A stretch of 64,000 bases of DNA from Erinaceus europaeus (lineage: Eukaryota > Chordata > Mammalia > Eulipotyphla > Erinaceidae): assembly GCF_950295315.1 (NCBI RefSeq), contig NC_080171.1, positions 28,650,682 through 28,714,681 on the forward strand, read 5' to 3'. The position numbers were made by a program, and so were the translations under genes. Shown here in pieces: positions 43,669 to 53,577 of the stretch. The notes under the pieces were generated by a model that worked only from the letters and a program-made list of their open reading frames with translations, was not told the origin of the DNA and made no database searches. Position 1 is the stretch's first letter. Every line of letters starts with the position of its first letter.

Positions 43669-43961
43669 GGGAGTCCAGTAGTAGCACAGTGGGTTAAGCA
43701 CACATGGCACGAAGCACAAGGACCAGTATAAGGATCCCGGTTTGAGCACCCAGCTCCCCACTTACAGGGGAGTCACTTCACAGGTGGTGAAGCAGGTCTG
43801 CAGGTGTCTATCTTTCTCTCTCCCTCTCTGTCTTCCCCTCCTCTCTCCATTTCTCTCTGTCCTATCCAACAACAATGATAGCAAAAACAACAATAGTAAC
43901 TACAAAAACAATAAAAAAAGCAAGCAAGGGCAACAAAAGGGAAAATAAAATAAATAAATTT
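43669..43961 (+). mobile_element. SINE A with 18-bp TSD
   Basis: TSD AAGAAATAAAGAAAATCT at 43651-43668 and 43962-43979, perfect. Confidence 0.96.
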
Positions 43962-43996
43962 AAGAAATAAAGAAAATCTTTAAAAAATAAAACTGG

Positions 43997-44160
43997 AGCC
44001 CCCGGCTCCCCACCTGCAGGGGAGTCGATTCACAGGCGGTGAAGCAGGTCTGCAGGTGTCTGTCTTTCTCTTCCCCTCTCTGTCTTCCCCTCCTCTCTTC
44101 ATTTCTCTCTGTCATATCCAACAACAACAACGTCAATAACTACAACAGTAAAAAACTTAA
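43997..44160 (+). mobile_element. SINE A, 5' truncated
   Basis: Starts inside the body at GCCCCCGGCTCCCCACC; AAACTGGA flanks both ends. Confidence 0.88.
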
Positions 44161-44383
44161 AAAATTAAACTGGATTAGGATATAGATAGAAAGAGCCAAA
44201 GAAAGAGGCAGTTGGCATGTGCAAATGGCAGTCTATATACTTTCTTCAGAGAATACCAGAGGGTAACTGGTTTCAGTACATAGGAAACAACAATCATTTA
44301 AAACTATTATTCATGTTCACTGGTATGGACATGCAGTTTCCAGTTGTTATTCTTATTCAAAATTATGTATTTATTTGTATTTT

Positions 44384-44663
44384 TAAAATTTTAATATTTA
44401 TTCCCTTTTGTTGCCCTTATTGTTTTATTGTTGTAGTTATTATTGTTGTTGTTATTGATGTTGTTGTTGTTGGATAGGACAGAGAGACATGGAGAGAAAA
44501 GGGTAAGACAGAGAGGGAGAGAGAAAGATAGACACCTGCAGACCTGCTTCACCACTTGTGAAGCCTTTTCCCTGCAGGTGGGGAGCTGAGGTCTCGAACC
44601 TTACACTGGTCCTTGAGATTTGCGCAGCGTGTGCTTAACCCACTGTGCTACCGCCCGACTCCC
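44384..44663 (-). mobile_element. SINE A with 16-bp TSD
   Basis: TATTTATTTGTATTTT (44368-44383) and TATTTATTTGCATTTT (44664-44679), one mismatch. Confidence 0.92.
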
Positions 44664-44694
44664 TATTTATTTGCATTTTAAAAATTCAACTTAT

Positions 44695-44979
44695 GGGAGT
44701 CGGGCTGTAGCGCAGCGGGTTAAGTGCAGGTAGCGCAAAGCATAAGGACCGGCATAAGGATTCTGGTTTGAACCCCGGCTCCCCACCTGCAGGGGAGTGG
44801 CTTCACAAGCGGTGAAGCAGGTCTGCAGGTGTCTATCTTTCTCTCCTCCTCTCTGTCTTCCCCTCCTCTCTCCATTTCTCTCTGTCCTATCCAACAACGA
44901 CAACGACAACAATAATAACTACAACAATAAAATAACAAGGGCAACAAAAGGGAATAAATAAATAAAATAAATATTTTTA
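44695..44979 (+). mobile_element. SINE A with 15-bp TSD
   Basis: TSD AAAAATTCAACTTAT at 44680-44694 and 44980-44994; it lies head to head with the previous A. Confidence 0.95.
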
Positions 44980-44994
44980 AAAAATTCAACTTAT

Positions 44995-45233
44995 AACTAC
45001 TCATTTCAATACCATCATATATTTGAGAAATTTAGAGATGCTTTTATAATGTATGTAACTCCAGGAGATAGTTCTTCAGGAGATATTAAAGAAAATGTTT
45101 CTTTGTTAGGGGGGCCTAAGGAACCTGCCTTTCCCCTCGGAATACTGAAGTTGAGTTAAGCCAATTCCAATCAAATGAGCTCTGTGAACTTTTTCATAAT
45201 ATTCAGCCAAAATAATCTTTCATGTACCCTATA
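44995..45233. other. Unassigned intergenic sequence
   Basis: About 240 bases with no recognised repeat or gene. Confidence 0.45.
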
Positions 45234-45250
45234 AGAATTACGCATTTTGT

Positions 45251-45401
45251 GGTCCAGGAGGTGGTGCAGTGATAAGGCTTTGAACTCTCAAGCATGAGGT
45301 TCTGAGTTTGATCCCCAGCAGTACATGTGCCAGAGTGATGTCTGGTTCTTTCTCTCTCTTCCTATCTTTCTCATTAATAAATAAATAAAATATTTTTAAA
45401 A
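45251..45401 (+). mobile_element. SINE C with 17-bp TSD
   Basis: Good example of family C: GGTCCAGGAGGTGGTGCAGT head, GTTTGATCCCC B box, GTGCCAGAGTGATGTCTGGT and a TCATTAATAAATAAATAAAA tail. TSD AGAATTACGCATTTTGT / AGAATTAGGCATTTTGT (one mismatch). Confidence 0.95.
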
Positions 45402-45505
45402 AGAATTAGGCATTTTGTGCCATCTAGTTGTCTCTGAAACTTGCTGTATAGGGTAATTTATAAGGGGAAAAAATCTACTTTGACCTTTTCTGTAAAAACT
45501 TGACC

Positions 45506-45766
45506 TGGGGCTGAGCAATGGTGCACCTGGTTAGGTGTACACATTACCATGCACAAAGACTCAGGCCTGAGCCCCTACTCCCCACCTGCAGCGGGGAAGC
45601 TTCATCAGAGGTGAAGCAAGTACTACAGGTGTCTCTCTCCTTTATCTCCCCTCCCTTCTTAATTTCTCTCTGTCCTATCAAAAAAACATGGCCGCCAGGA
45701 GCAGGGATTTTTCATGAAAGCACCAATACCCAGCGATAATTCTAGTGGCAACAACAAAACAAAAAT
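45506..45766 (+). mobile_element. SINE B-ext
   Basis: GGGGCTGAGCAATGGTGCAC start, then the extension with CCGCCAGGAGCAGGG. Confidence 0.85.
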
Positions 45767-45784
45767 AAAAACCTTGAACCTAAT

Positions 45785-46777
45785 TCTTCTTCTTCTTCTA
45801 GCGTTTGCCCTTCTTCTGTAGCCAGTCCACAGCGTCAGGTTGAGCCTGATGTAAAGTTTCGAGACCTCCTTTGAATCTGGAGAGGTGGCAGTCGTTGACT
45901 ATGTGGGTCATAGTCTGTCTGGAGCCGCAGGGGCAGTTCGGGTCGTCTCTGGCTCCCCAGCGATGGAACATAGCGGCGCACCGGCCATGGCCTGATCCAT
46001 AGCGATTGAGGAGGGCCCAATCATAACGTGCTAGGTCAAAGCCGGGTTGACGCTTGCAGGGGTCTGCGATGAGGTGTTTGTTCTTTACCTCAGCTGACTG
46101 CCAACTCTGTTTCCAAGAGTCTGGAACAGAGAAGTTCATTGTAGGCATAGGGGACCAGATTGGGTGACGAGATGTCAAACGTTGGACAGGGTGGGAGAAG
46201 ATATCCGCGTATATTGGCAGGTCCGGTCGAGCGTAGACGTGGGAAATGAACTTAGATGATGCTGCATCCCGACGAATATCTGGCGGGGCGATGTTGCTAA
46301 AAACTGGCAGCCATGGAACCGGGGTGGAACGGATGGTTCCAGAAATTATCCTCATGGAGGAATATAATTTGGAATCGACCAAGTGGACATGGGGGCTACG
46401 GAACCATACTGGGGCACAGTATCCTACAGTGGAATAGCATAATGCCAGAGATGATGATCGTAGTGTGGAAGCGCTCGTGCCCCATGAGGAGCTGGCCAGT
46501 CTTGCAATGATGTTATTTCTCGTGCCCACCTTTGCTGCAGTTTTTATGAGATGTTTGTGAAATGACAGAGTGCGATCGAGAGTAACGCCAAGATAGACTG
46601 GCTGGGCTTCATGCCGGATTCTCGTATCGCCAAGCTGCACATTAAGCTCACGCGAGGCCGAGGCATGGTGTAGATGGAAAACAGATGATACCGTTTTTGC
46701 AGTGCCAGGGATTAGTCGCCATTTTTTACAGTAATCAGATATCAGAGACATGTCTTTCGTGAGTGTTTCCTCGAGGA
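45785..46777 (-). mobile_element. Vingi-type non-LTR retrotransposon, 5' truncated, 10-bp TSD
   Basis: TSD TGAACCTAAT at 45775-45784 and 46778-46787. The 3' end has almost no UTR: the stop codon TAG at 45798-45800 runs straight into a short AAG repeat tail. The element is not L1-like: its protein has the YLGVTLDRTLSF and STVGYCAPVW motifs of the Ingi/Jockey/CR1 side of non-LTR elements. The Vingi assignment is from memory of hedgehog elements. Confidence 0.82.
45798..46775 (-). pseudogene. C-terminal third of a Vingi reverse transcriptase ORF, open
   Basis: About 325 codons with no stop or frameshift from the 5' truncation point (LEETLTKDMSLISDY) to the TAG at 45798. It covers the end of the reverse transcriptase (thumb) and a C-terminal zinc-knuckle-like CPCGSRQTMTHIVNDC (C-x1-C-x7-H-x4-C). 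The catalytic YADD part and any endonuclease are missing through truncation, so the copy cannot move on its own. An apparent Met-initiated frame extending to 46928 uses flanking DNA and is not the element's start. Confidence 0.8.
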
Positions 46778-46787
46778 TGAACCTAAT

Positions 46788-47010
46788 AATAACCCATATT
46801 AAAGGTGGACATTGGGGCACCTTACCTGCTTTGCATGCGCTATCCAACATTCCATAATTGTCCAGAAGGTGGCAGTGTAGGAAAGGCAAAACTAACATTT
46901 CACTGACAGCAGCCCCCTGCACCCCCAATTAGTTCAGCTCAACCTCTTAGATTTTGGAAATTATGGAAATTTTTGGAATATTGCAGAATATTCAATACCT
47001 TTAAAATTGA
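46788..47010. other. Unassigned intergenic sequence
   Basis: Flank of the Vingi insertion; nothing recognised. Confidence 0.4.
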
Positions 47011-47014
47011 CTAA

Positions 47015-47402
47015 GAACCAGCAATGTAGCTCAGCTGGATATAGTGCACCTACTTTGCCATGCACACGACACCGTTGGGAGTCCAGTCCCCTCTACACTG
47101 GGAGAAGAGTGGTGGTGGTGCTTTTCCTTCTCTCCATCTGTCTGCCCCTTTTATTGAAATATTTTATGGGGTTAAGCTGTGGCGCACCTGGCAGAGCATA
47201 CACATTACCATGTGCCAGGGTCAAGGTTAAAACTTCCTGCTCCCCACCTGCAAGGGGGGTAGCTTCATAAGCAACGGGACAGTATTTCAGGTATCTCTCT
47301 CTCTGTTTCTCATCCTCTATCAAGAAAAAAGTCTCTAGGAATTATGAAGTCATACAAGTACTGAACCCCCCCCCCCCAGTGATAACCTTGGCAACACAAA
47401 AA
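47015..47402 (+). mobile_element. Old tRNA-like SINE followed by SINE B-ext
   Basis: 47015-47160 has a tRNA-like head (GTAGCTCAGCTGGATATAGT); 47168-47402 is a diverged B with extension. Confidence 0.6.
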
Positions 47403-47495
47403 AAAAAAAAGCTACCTCAAAAGGGACAATATCCTACAAAATATGAATGTTATATATAGTATAATTATAATTATAATTATATGTTTTGGTTTTTT

Positions 47496-47735
47496 TTTTG
47501 AACCAAAACACTGTTCAGCTGTGACTTGTGGTGGTGTTGGGGGTTGAACCTGGGGGCTCGGAGCCTCAGGCATGAAATTAATTTTGTATATCAATCATAT
47601 TGTTTCCTCAACTCTTATTATTTTATATCTGTTTGTTTATTGGATAGAGACAGAAATAAATAAGGAGGGGCTTGAACTTGGGTCTGTGCACATTGTAACA
47701 TGTGAGCTCAATGAGTGCACCACTGCCAGAGCCTT
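47496..47735 (-). mobile_element. SINE D and SINE B remnant
   Basis: D at 47496-47615 (ACCAAAACACTGTTCAGCTG); 47625-47735 is a B with its middle deleted. Confidence 0.7.
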
Positions 47736-47799
47736 TATAATCTCTTGATACATCTTGATTCCCATTTCAGATATCCCACCCAGCACTCATGTGTCCATT

Positions 47800-47925
47800 G
47801 TTAATGTGAGGGAGACATGAGAAGAGCATCACTACTCTGGCTTATGTGTTGCCTGGGTTTTAACTGATGATCTCTTGCTTGAGAGTTCAACACTTTATCT
47901 GTTGTACAACGTCCCAAGCTTTATC
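47800..47925 (-). mobile_element. SINE C, old
   Basis: GCATCACTACTCTGGCTTAT and GTTCAACACTTTATCTGTTG. Confidence 0.6.
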
Positions 47926-47941
47926 TCCTTTGATTTGTTCT

Positions 47942-48197
47942 TTCCACACAGTAGCCAGGTGGTCCTCTGTATTTATTTATTTATTATTTCTTTCTTGGGG
48001 AATTAATGTTTTACATTCAACAGTAAATACAATAGTTTGTACATGCCTAACATCCCCCAGTTTCCCATATAACAATACAACCCCCACTAGGTCCTCTACC
48101 ATCCTTCATGGACCTGTATTCTCCCCACCCACCCACTCCTGAGTCTTTTACTTTGGTGTGATATGCCAATTCCATTTCAGGTTCTACTTGTGTTTTC
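47942..48197 (-). mobile_element. L1 3' UTR fragment, standard 3' end
   Basis: Contains GGGGAATTAATGTTTTACAT and continues to TTCCATTTCAGGTTCTACTT; same 3' end type as 59585, without the extra module. Confidence 0.85.
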
Positions 48198-48289
48198 AGG
48201 TGGCCCTTTGTAAAATGGAAATTCAGTCATGTCACTATCCTGGCCTAACTTTGCATCCTCAATCTAAAGTTAAAGACCACATCATGGTC

Positions 48290-48490
48290 GGGGCCGGGTG
48301 GTGGCTCACCTGGTTGAGCACACTTGTTACAATGTGCAAGGACCCGGTTCGAGCCCCTGGTTCCCACTGCAGGAGGAAAGCATTGCAAGCAGTGAAGCCA
48401 TGTTGTGTCTTTCTTTCTCTCTCACTCTCTATCACCCCCTTCCCTCTCAATTTCTAGATGTCCCTATCCAATAAATAAAGATAATTTCAA
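48290..48490 (+). mobile_element. SINE B
   Basis: GGGGCCGGGTGGTGGCTCAC to TCCAATAAATAAAGATAAT. Confidence 0.9.
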
Positions 48491-48516
48491 AAATAATGTT
48501 AGAAATAAATAAAATA

Positions 48517-48668
48517 GTGGTCTGGGAAGTGGTGCAGTGGTATAGCTTTGGACTCTTAAGCATGAGGTCCTGAGTTTGATCCCTGGCAGCACACATGCCA
48601 GAGTGATGTCTGGTTCTTTCTCTTTCCTCCTATCTTTCTCATAAATAAATAAAATCTTTAGTAAAAAA
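48517..48668 (+). mobile_element. SINE C
   Basis: GTGGTCTGGGAAGTGGTGCA to CTTTCTCATAAATAAATAAA. Confidence 0.9.
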
Positions 48669-48689
48669 AAAAAGAAGAAGAAGAAATAG

Positions 48690-48885
48690 GGGCTGGGTGG
48701 TGGTGCACCTGGTTGAGCGCACATGTTACAGTGCGCAAGGACCCGGGTTCAAGCCCCTGGTCCCCACATGCAGGGGGAAAGCTTCACAAGTGGTGAAGCA
48801 GGGCTGAAGGTGTCTCTCTGTCTCCTCTGTCTCCCACTTTTTCTCAATTTCTGGCTGTCTCTACAAAATAAATAAATATTTTTTT
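48690..48885 (+). mobile_element. SINE B, typical copy
   Basis: Good example of family B: GGGGCTGGGTGGTGGTGCAC head, GGGTTCAAGCCCC B box, GCTTCACAAGTGGTGAAGC hairpin-like middle, CAATTTCTGGCTGTCTCTAC and AAATAAATAAATA tail. Confidence 0.93.
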
Positions 48886-49149
48886 TAAAGTGAAAAAGAA
48901 ACCTTAAAAAAAAAGAAAGAAGATTTAAAAAAAGACCTCCTCATGGTCTATACAGCCTCATAAGGTAAGCCTGTGACCTCTGTGGCCTTATTCTTGCTCA
49001 TGCCACCTACTTCCTCCCCAGAGCCTTTGCACATGCCTTTCCCATCTCTCTACCAAAAACTCTTCTTAGATATTTGTGTAGTTTGTCTCTTGTTTCATTC
49101 TAGCATCTGATCCCTATTAAGGGAAGAGTTCCTTAAAACAGCGCCCTGA

Positions 49150-49500
49150 ATTAATTAGTCATCTATTGCTGTATAACAAGTTATTCCCAGACTTCACGTT
49201 TGAAACAATCAAAGTTATTTCTCAGTCTCTGTGGTCAGGAATACAAGTGGTTCACTTTTAGGGTCTCTTACAGGGTTACAACCAAGATGTCAGCATGAGC
49301 TGAGATCATGCAAAGACTCAAGTGAGGCTGGAGACCTCTGGAGTTGCCCAGGTGGTCAGCTCCCACGGTTGGCCAAGTGGCGCTGCTTGTTGGCAGGAAG
49401 TCATCGGCATGGAATTCTCTACACTGCTGTCAGAGGTGGCAGTGGCTGGCTTCCCCCAGTGCACTTGACCCAGGACAGAATTGTGATGGAAGCAGCTCCT
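49150..49500. mobile_element. Ancient repeat, possibly MaLR/MLT1-like
   Basis: CATCTATTGCTGTATAACAA and CTCTGTGGTCAGGAATACAA resemble a widespread old mammalian LTR-type repeat; family not certain. Confidence 0.4.
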
Positions 49501-49556
49501 CCTTCTCCTCTTCCTTTTCCCTCTTCTCTTCTTTTTTTAAAGATTTATTTACTCAG

Positions 49557-49845
49557 GGACTAGGTAGTGACTCACCTGGTAGAGTGCGTGGGTTACCATC
49601 CATAGGACCTGGGTTCAGGTCCCTACTCCCCACCTGCAGGGTTGGGGGGAAGCTTTACAAGTGGTGGAGCAGTGTTGCAAACATCTCTGCTCTCACTTTT
49701 TTTCTCCCTCTCTAGCTGTGTCTCTCACCCTCGGTCAAGAAAGTAAAAAGATATATTTATGAGGAAGGCAATACCAGGGATCAAACTTAGAACCTCATGC
49801 TTGGGAGCTCAACACTTTATCCACTGTGCTACCTCCCAGGTCACA
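49557..49845 (+). mobile_element. SINE B (+) followed by SINE C piece (-)
   Basis: B at 49557-49755 (GGACTAGGTAGTGACTCACC); 49757-49845 is the complement of a C (ATGAGGAAGGCAATACCAGG to GTGCTACCTCCCAGGTCAC). Confidence 0.78.
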
Positions 49846-50051
49846 GGGAGCTGCTCTTCTAAGACTTCATCTTGGGAGCCACATACCATTGCTTATACTA
49901 TGTCACACTCATTGGAAGAGTTGGTGAACCTAGTTCATATGTAAGGGGGCTGGGTTCCCCCTTTGGAGGGATGCATTTTAAAGACTGTAGATACAAGAAA
50001 GCCAGCATGCAGTCTATCCAAACTCCTGTGTTTCTTTTGATTTGTGTGTTA

Positions 50052-50160
50052 AAGGTTTATTTATTTAGAGAGAATCAGAGCATCACTCAGGCACATATGA
50101 TGCTGGAGATCAAACTCAGGACCTTATGCTTGAGTGACCCATTTGTCTACTTCCTGGCTT
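50052..50160 (-). mobile_element. SINE C, old
   Basis: GAGCATCACTCAGGCACATA and ACCTTATGCTTGAGTGACCC. Confidence 0.6.
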
Positions 50161-50220
50161 GAAAACCTAGTATGTGTGTGTTATATGAATATTATTAATA
50201 ATAAATATATATAAATATAT

Positions 50221-50637
50221 TTTAACCAGGGCATTTCTGAATTCTGGCTTATGGTGGTACTGGGGATTGAACATGGGGCTTCAGAATCTCAGGCATGAAA
50301 GTTATCTTGCAGGGCCTGGGTGGTACTGTAAGTGCACATGGCACAAATCACAAGGACCTGTGTAAGGATTCTTATTAGGAGCCCCCAGCTCCCCATCTGT
50401 AGGGGGGGTCACTTCACAAGTGGTAAAACAGGTCTGCAGGTGTCTATCTTTCTCTCCTCCTCTCTGTCTTCCCCTTCTCTCTCCATTTCTCTCTGTCCTA
50501 TCCAACAACAATGACGACAACAATAACAACAATAAACAACAAGGACAACAAAAGGGAAAAAAATGGCCTCCAGGAGCAGTGGATTTGTCCTGCAGCCACG
50601 AAACCCCAGCAATAACCCTGGGGGCAAAATAATAATA

Positions 50638-50669
<32 letters not shown>

Positions 50670-50720
50670 GAAGAAAAAAGCTATCTTGTATCATCATTAT
50701 GTTGTTTCCCAGGTCCCTGG
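50221..50720 (-). mobile_element. SINE D split by SINE A-ext (+)
   Basis: D halves at 50221-50310 and about 50685-50720. The + strand A-ext (50311-50675) lies between them, flanked by AGTTATCTTG / AGCTATCTTG; its tail is an ATG repeat (50635-50668). Confidence 0.85.
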
Positions 50721-51164
50721 GTTAACTTTTTTTCAGAGCTTGTGAATGACCACAGGAACATTCCATCTTACCACAGTGTGATCTTGGGTGTTTTGCAATG
50801 TTGGGTAGATGGCCTTCCAGGAAAGGTGGTGTTTGGAGAACCAGAGGTGGTTCAGGGCTCTGTAATGGAGGCAGGCAGCAGAGCCAGGTGGGTGGCTGAT
50901 GTGTGGTAATGGGGAAGCAAGAAAGCAAGATGTCAGTAGGAGATGCTTCCTGGCTTCATTGAGCCTCCTTGGCCTCCCCAGATCAGAGGACAGATGGTTC
51001 CAGTTCATGTTTTCACTCCATGGCTGGGTCCATTGGCCCATCCCACCTCCCTGTCTGATAGTGAGGCTCACTGCAGGTGGACACAGAGGAGGAGCATCTG
51101 TGTACTTGGCTGGTCACACACAGCATGTCCATGTCCCCCCTCCCATAGCTTCTTCCTCTCAAAT
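50721..51164. other. Unassigned intergenic sequence
   Basis: About 440 bases of unique-looking sequence; reading frames here show no recognisable protein. Confidence 0.45.
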
Positions 51165-51571
51165 GGGGCCTTTTTTCTTTTTTCTTCCTTCCTTCCTTTC
51201 TTTTCTTTCTTTCTTTCCTTCTTTTTTTTTTTTTTGCCTCCAGGGTTATTGGAGCTCGGTGCCTGCACTATGCATCCACTGCTCCACTACTTCTAGAGGC
51301 TACTTTTTCCCATTTTGTTGCCCTTGTAGTTGTGCTTGTTGTAGTTGTTATTGTTGTCACAGCTGTTGTTGTTGGATAGGACAGAGAGAAATGGCTAGAG
51401 GAAGGGAAGACAGAGAGGAGGAGAGAAAGATAGACACCTTCAGACCCGCTTCACCGCTTGCAAAGCAACCTCCTGCAGGTGGGGAGCCAGGGGCTCGAAC
51501 CGGGACACTTATGCCGGACCTTGCACTTTGTGCCATGTGCGTTTAACCTGCTGCGCTACCACCTGACTCCC
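51165..51571 (-). mobile_element. SINE A-ext with T/C-rich tail
   Basis: TTCC/TTTC tail 51165-51233, TGCCTCCAGGGTTATTGGAG extension, A body to CTACCACCTGACTCC. Confidence 0.9.
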
Positions 51572-51936
51572 CCCTTTCTTTTTTTCTTTTTTTCTTTCTT
51601 TCTTTCTTTCTTTCTTTCTCTCTCTCTCTTTCTTTCTCCCTTTCTTTTTTCTTTCTTTATCTTTTATATTTATTTTATTTATTTATTCCCTTTTGTTGCC
51701 CTTGTTGTTTTATTGCTGTAGTTATTATTGTTGTTGTTGGATAGGACAGAGAGAAATGGAGAGAGGAGGGGAAGACAGAGAGGAGGAGAGAAAGATAGAC
51801 ACCTGCAGACCTGCTTCACCGCCTGTGAAGCCACTCCCCTGCAGGTGGGGAGCCGGGGTTCGAACCGGGATCCTTATGCCGATCCTTATGCTTTGCGCCA
51901 CCTGCGCTTAACCCGCTGCGCTACAACCCGACTCCC
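51572..51936 (-). mobile_element. SINE A with TTTC-repeat tail
   Basis: TTTC microsatellite 51575-51650, then a well-preserved A ending CTACAACCCGACTCCC. Confidence 0.93.
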
Positions 51937-51949
51937 TCCCTTTCTTTTT

Positions 51950-52236
51950 TTTAACCTTCATTTTACCTTCAAGGTTATCACTGGGGCCTGGTAACAGCAC
52001 TACAAATCCACTACTCCTGGTGGCCATTTTTTCCACTTTATTTGATAGGATAGAGAGAAATTGAGAGGAAGGGGAGATAGGGAGAGAGAAAGATAGATAC
52101 CTGCAGACCTGCTTCACTGCTTGTGAAGCATCTCACCAGCGGGTGTGTGAGCAGCGGCTTGAACTCGGATCCTTGTATGGATTCTCATGCTTAGTACTAT
52201 GTGCACTTAACCAGGTGCACCATTACCCAGTCCCCT
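51950..52236 (-). mobile_element. SINE B-ext
   Basis: ACCTTCAAGGTTATCACTGG extension start, ending CACCATTACCCAGTCCCC. Confidence 0.82.
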
Positions 52237-52267
52237 CAAAGGGCTTTCTCTTGGTAGAATATGTCCA

Positions 52268-52392
52268 GGGTAGTGGTAGATAGTATAATGGTTATGCAAA
52301 GAAACTCTCATGCCCAAGGTTCCAAAGTCCCAGCTTCAATCCCCTACATCATCGTAAGCCAGAGCTGATCAGTGCTCTGGTAAAACAAACAA
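52268..52392 (+). mobile_element. SINE D, typical copy
   Basis: Good example of family D: GTAGATAGTATAATGGTTAT head, GCTTCAATCCCCTACATC B-box zone, AGCCAGAGCTGATCAGTGCT and CTGGTAAAACAAACAAACAA end. Confidence 0.9.
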
Positions 52393-53577
52393 ACAATAAT
52401 GGAAATGTGTCCACAAGTGGCTCCTAAGCCCCGTTTGTCAGGGTTTCACCTGCAGAGAGGGTGAAGTCATGGGTTCTCTCTAGTTTTTTTTTTTTTTTTT
52501 TTTTGCACATGCTTTCCTATATTTTTGTGGCTTTTAAAGTTATATATATATATATATTGAGGTAAAATTGGTTCACAAGACTGTATGTTTTGGGAATACA
52601 GCTCTGCCCTCCTCAGATTATGTGTGTCAACCCCATGTCTACCATCTGCTCGGCTTGCCCTTTTTTTTTTTTTTTTTATTTAAGAAAGGATTAATTAACA
52701 AAACCATAGGGTAGGAGGGGTACAACTCCACACAATTCCCACCGCCCAATCTCCATATCCCACCCCCTCCCCCGATAGCTTTCCCATTCTCTATCCCTCT
52801 GGGAGCATGGACCCAGGGTCATTGTGGGTTGCAGAAGGTAGAAGGTCTGGCTTCTGTAATTGCTTCCTCGCTGAACATGGGCGTTGACTGGTGGGTCCAT
52901 ACTCCCAGTCTGCCTCTCTCTTTCCCTAGTAGGATGGGTCTCTGGGGAAGCTGAGCTCCAGGACACATTGGTGGTGTCTTCAATCCAGGGAAGTCTGGCC
53001 GGCATCCTGATGACACCTGGAACCTGGTGACTGAAAAGAGAGTTAACATACAAAGCCAAACAAATTGTTGAGCAATCATGGACCCAAAGCTTGGAAAAGT
53101 GGAGAGGAAGTATTAGGGAGGTACTCACTGCAAACTCTAGTATACTTCTGCTTTCTTACTTTGGTGCCATACTCCAAACTCAGTCAATTTCTGCTTTGCG
53201 TTTCTACTTCTTTTTTTTTTTTTTTTTTACATGCATAACATTCCCCAGATTCCCATTTAGCAATACAACCCCCACTATTTCATTCATCATTTTTCATGGA
53301 CTTGTATTCTCCCCACCCACCCACCCACCCCAGAGTCTTTTACTTTGGTGTAATACTCCAATTCCATTTCAGGTTCGACTTGTGTTTTCTTTTCTAATCT
53401 TGTTTTTCAACTTCGGCCTGAGAGTGAGATCATCCCATATTCATCCTTCTGTTTCGGACTTATTTCACTCAACATGATTTTTTCAAGGTCCATCCAAGAT
53501 CGGCTGAAAACGGTGAAGTCACCATTTTTTACAGCTGAGTAGTATTCCATTGTGTATATATACCACAACTTGCTCAG

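Larger units (their letters stand above)
48198..49130. mobile_element. Ancient L2 3' end, split by three SINEs
   Basis: 48198-48288 (AATTCAGTCATGTCACTATC) and 48936-49130 (AGAGCCTTTGCACATGCC) resemble the conserved L2 end; the SINEs at 48290-48885 separate them. Confidence 0.55.

Noticed and set aside
45798..46928. 376-codon Met-initiated gene
   Set aside because: Only the part up to 46777 belongs to the Vingi element; the N-terminal ~50 residues come from flanking DNA outside the TSD.
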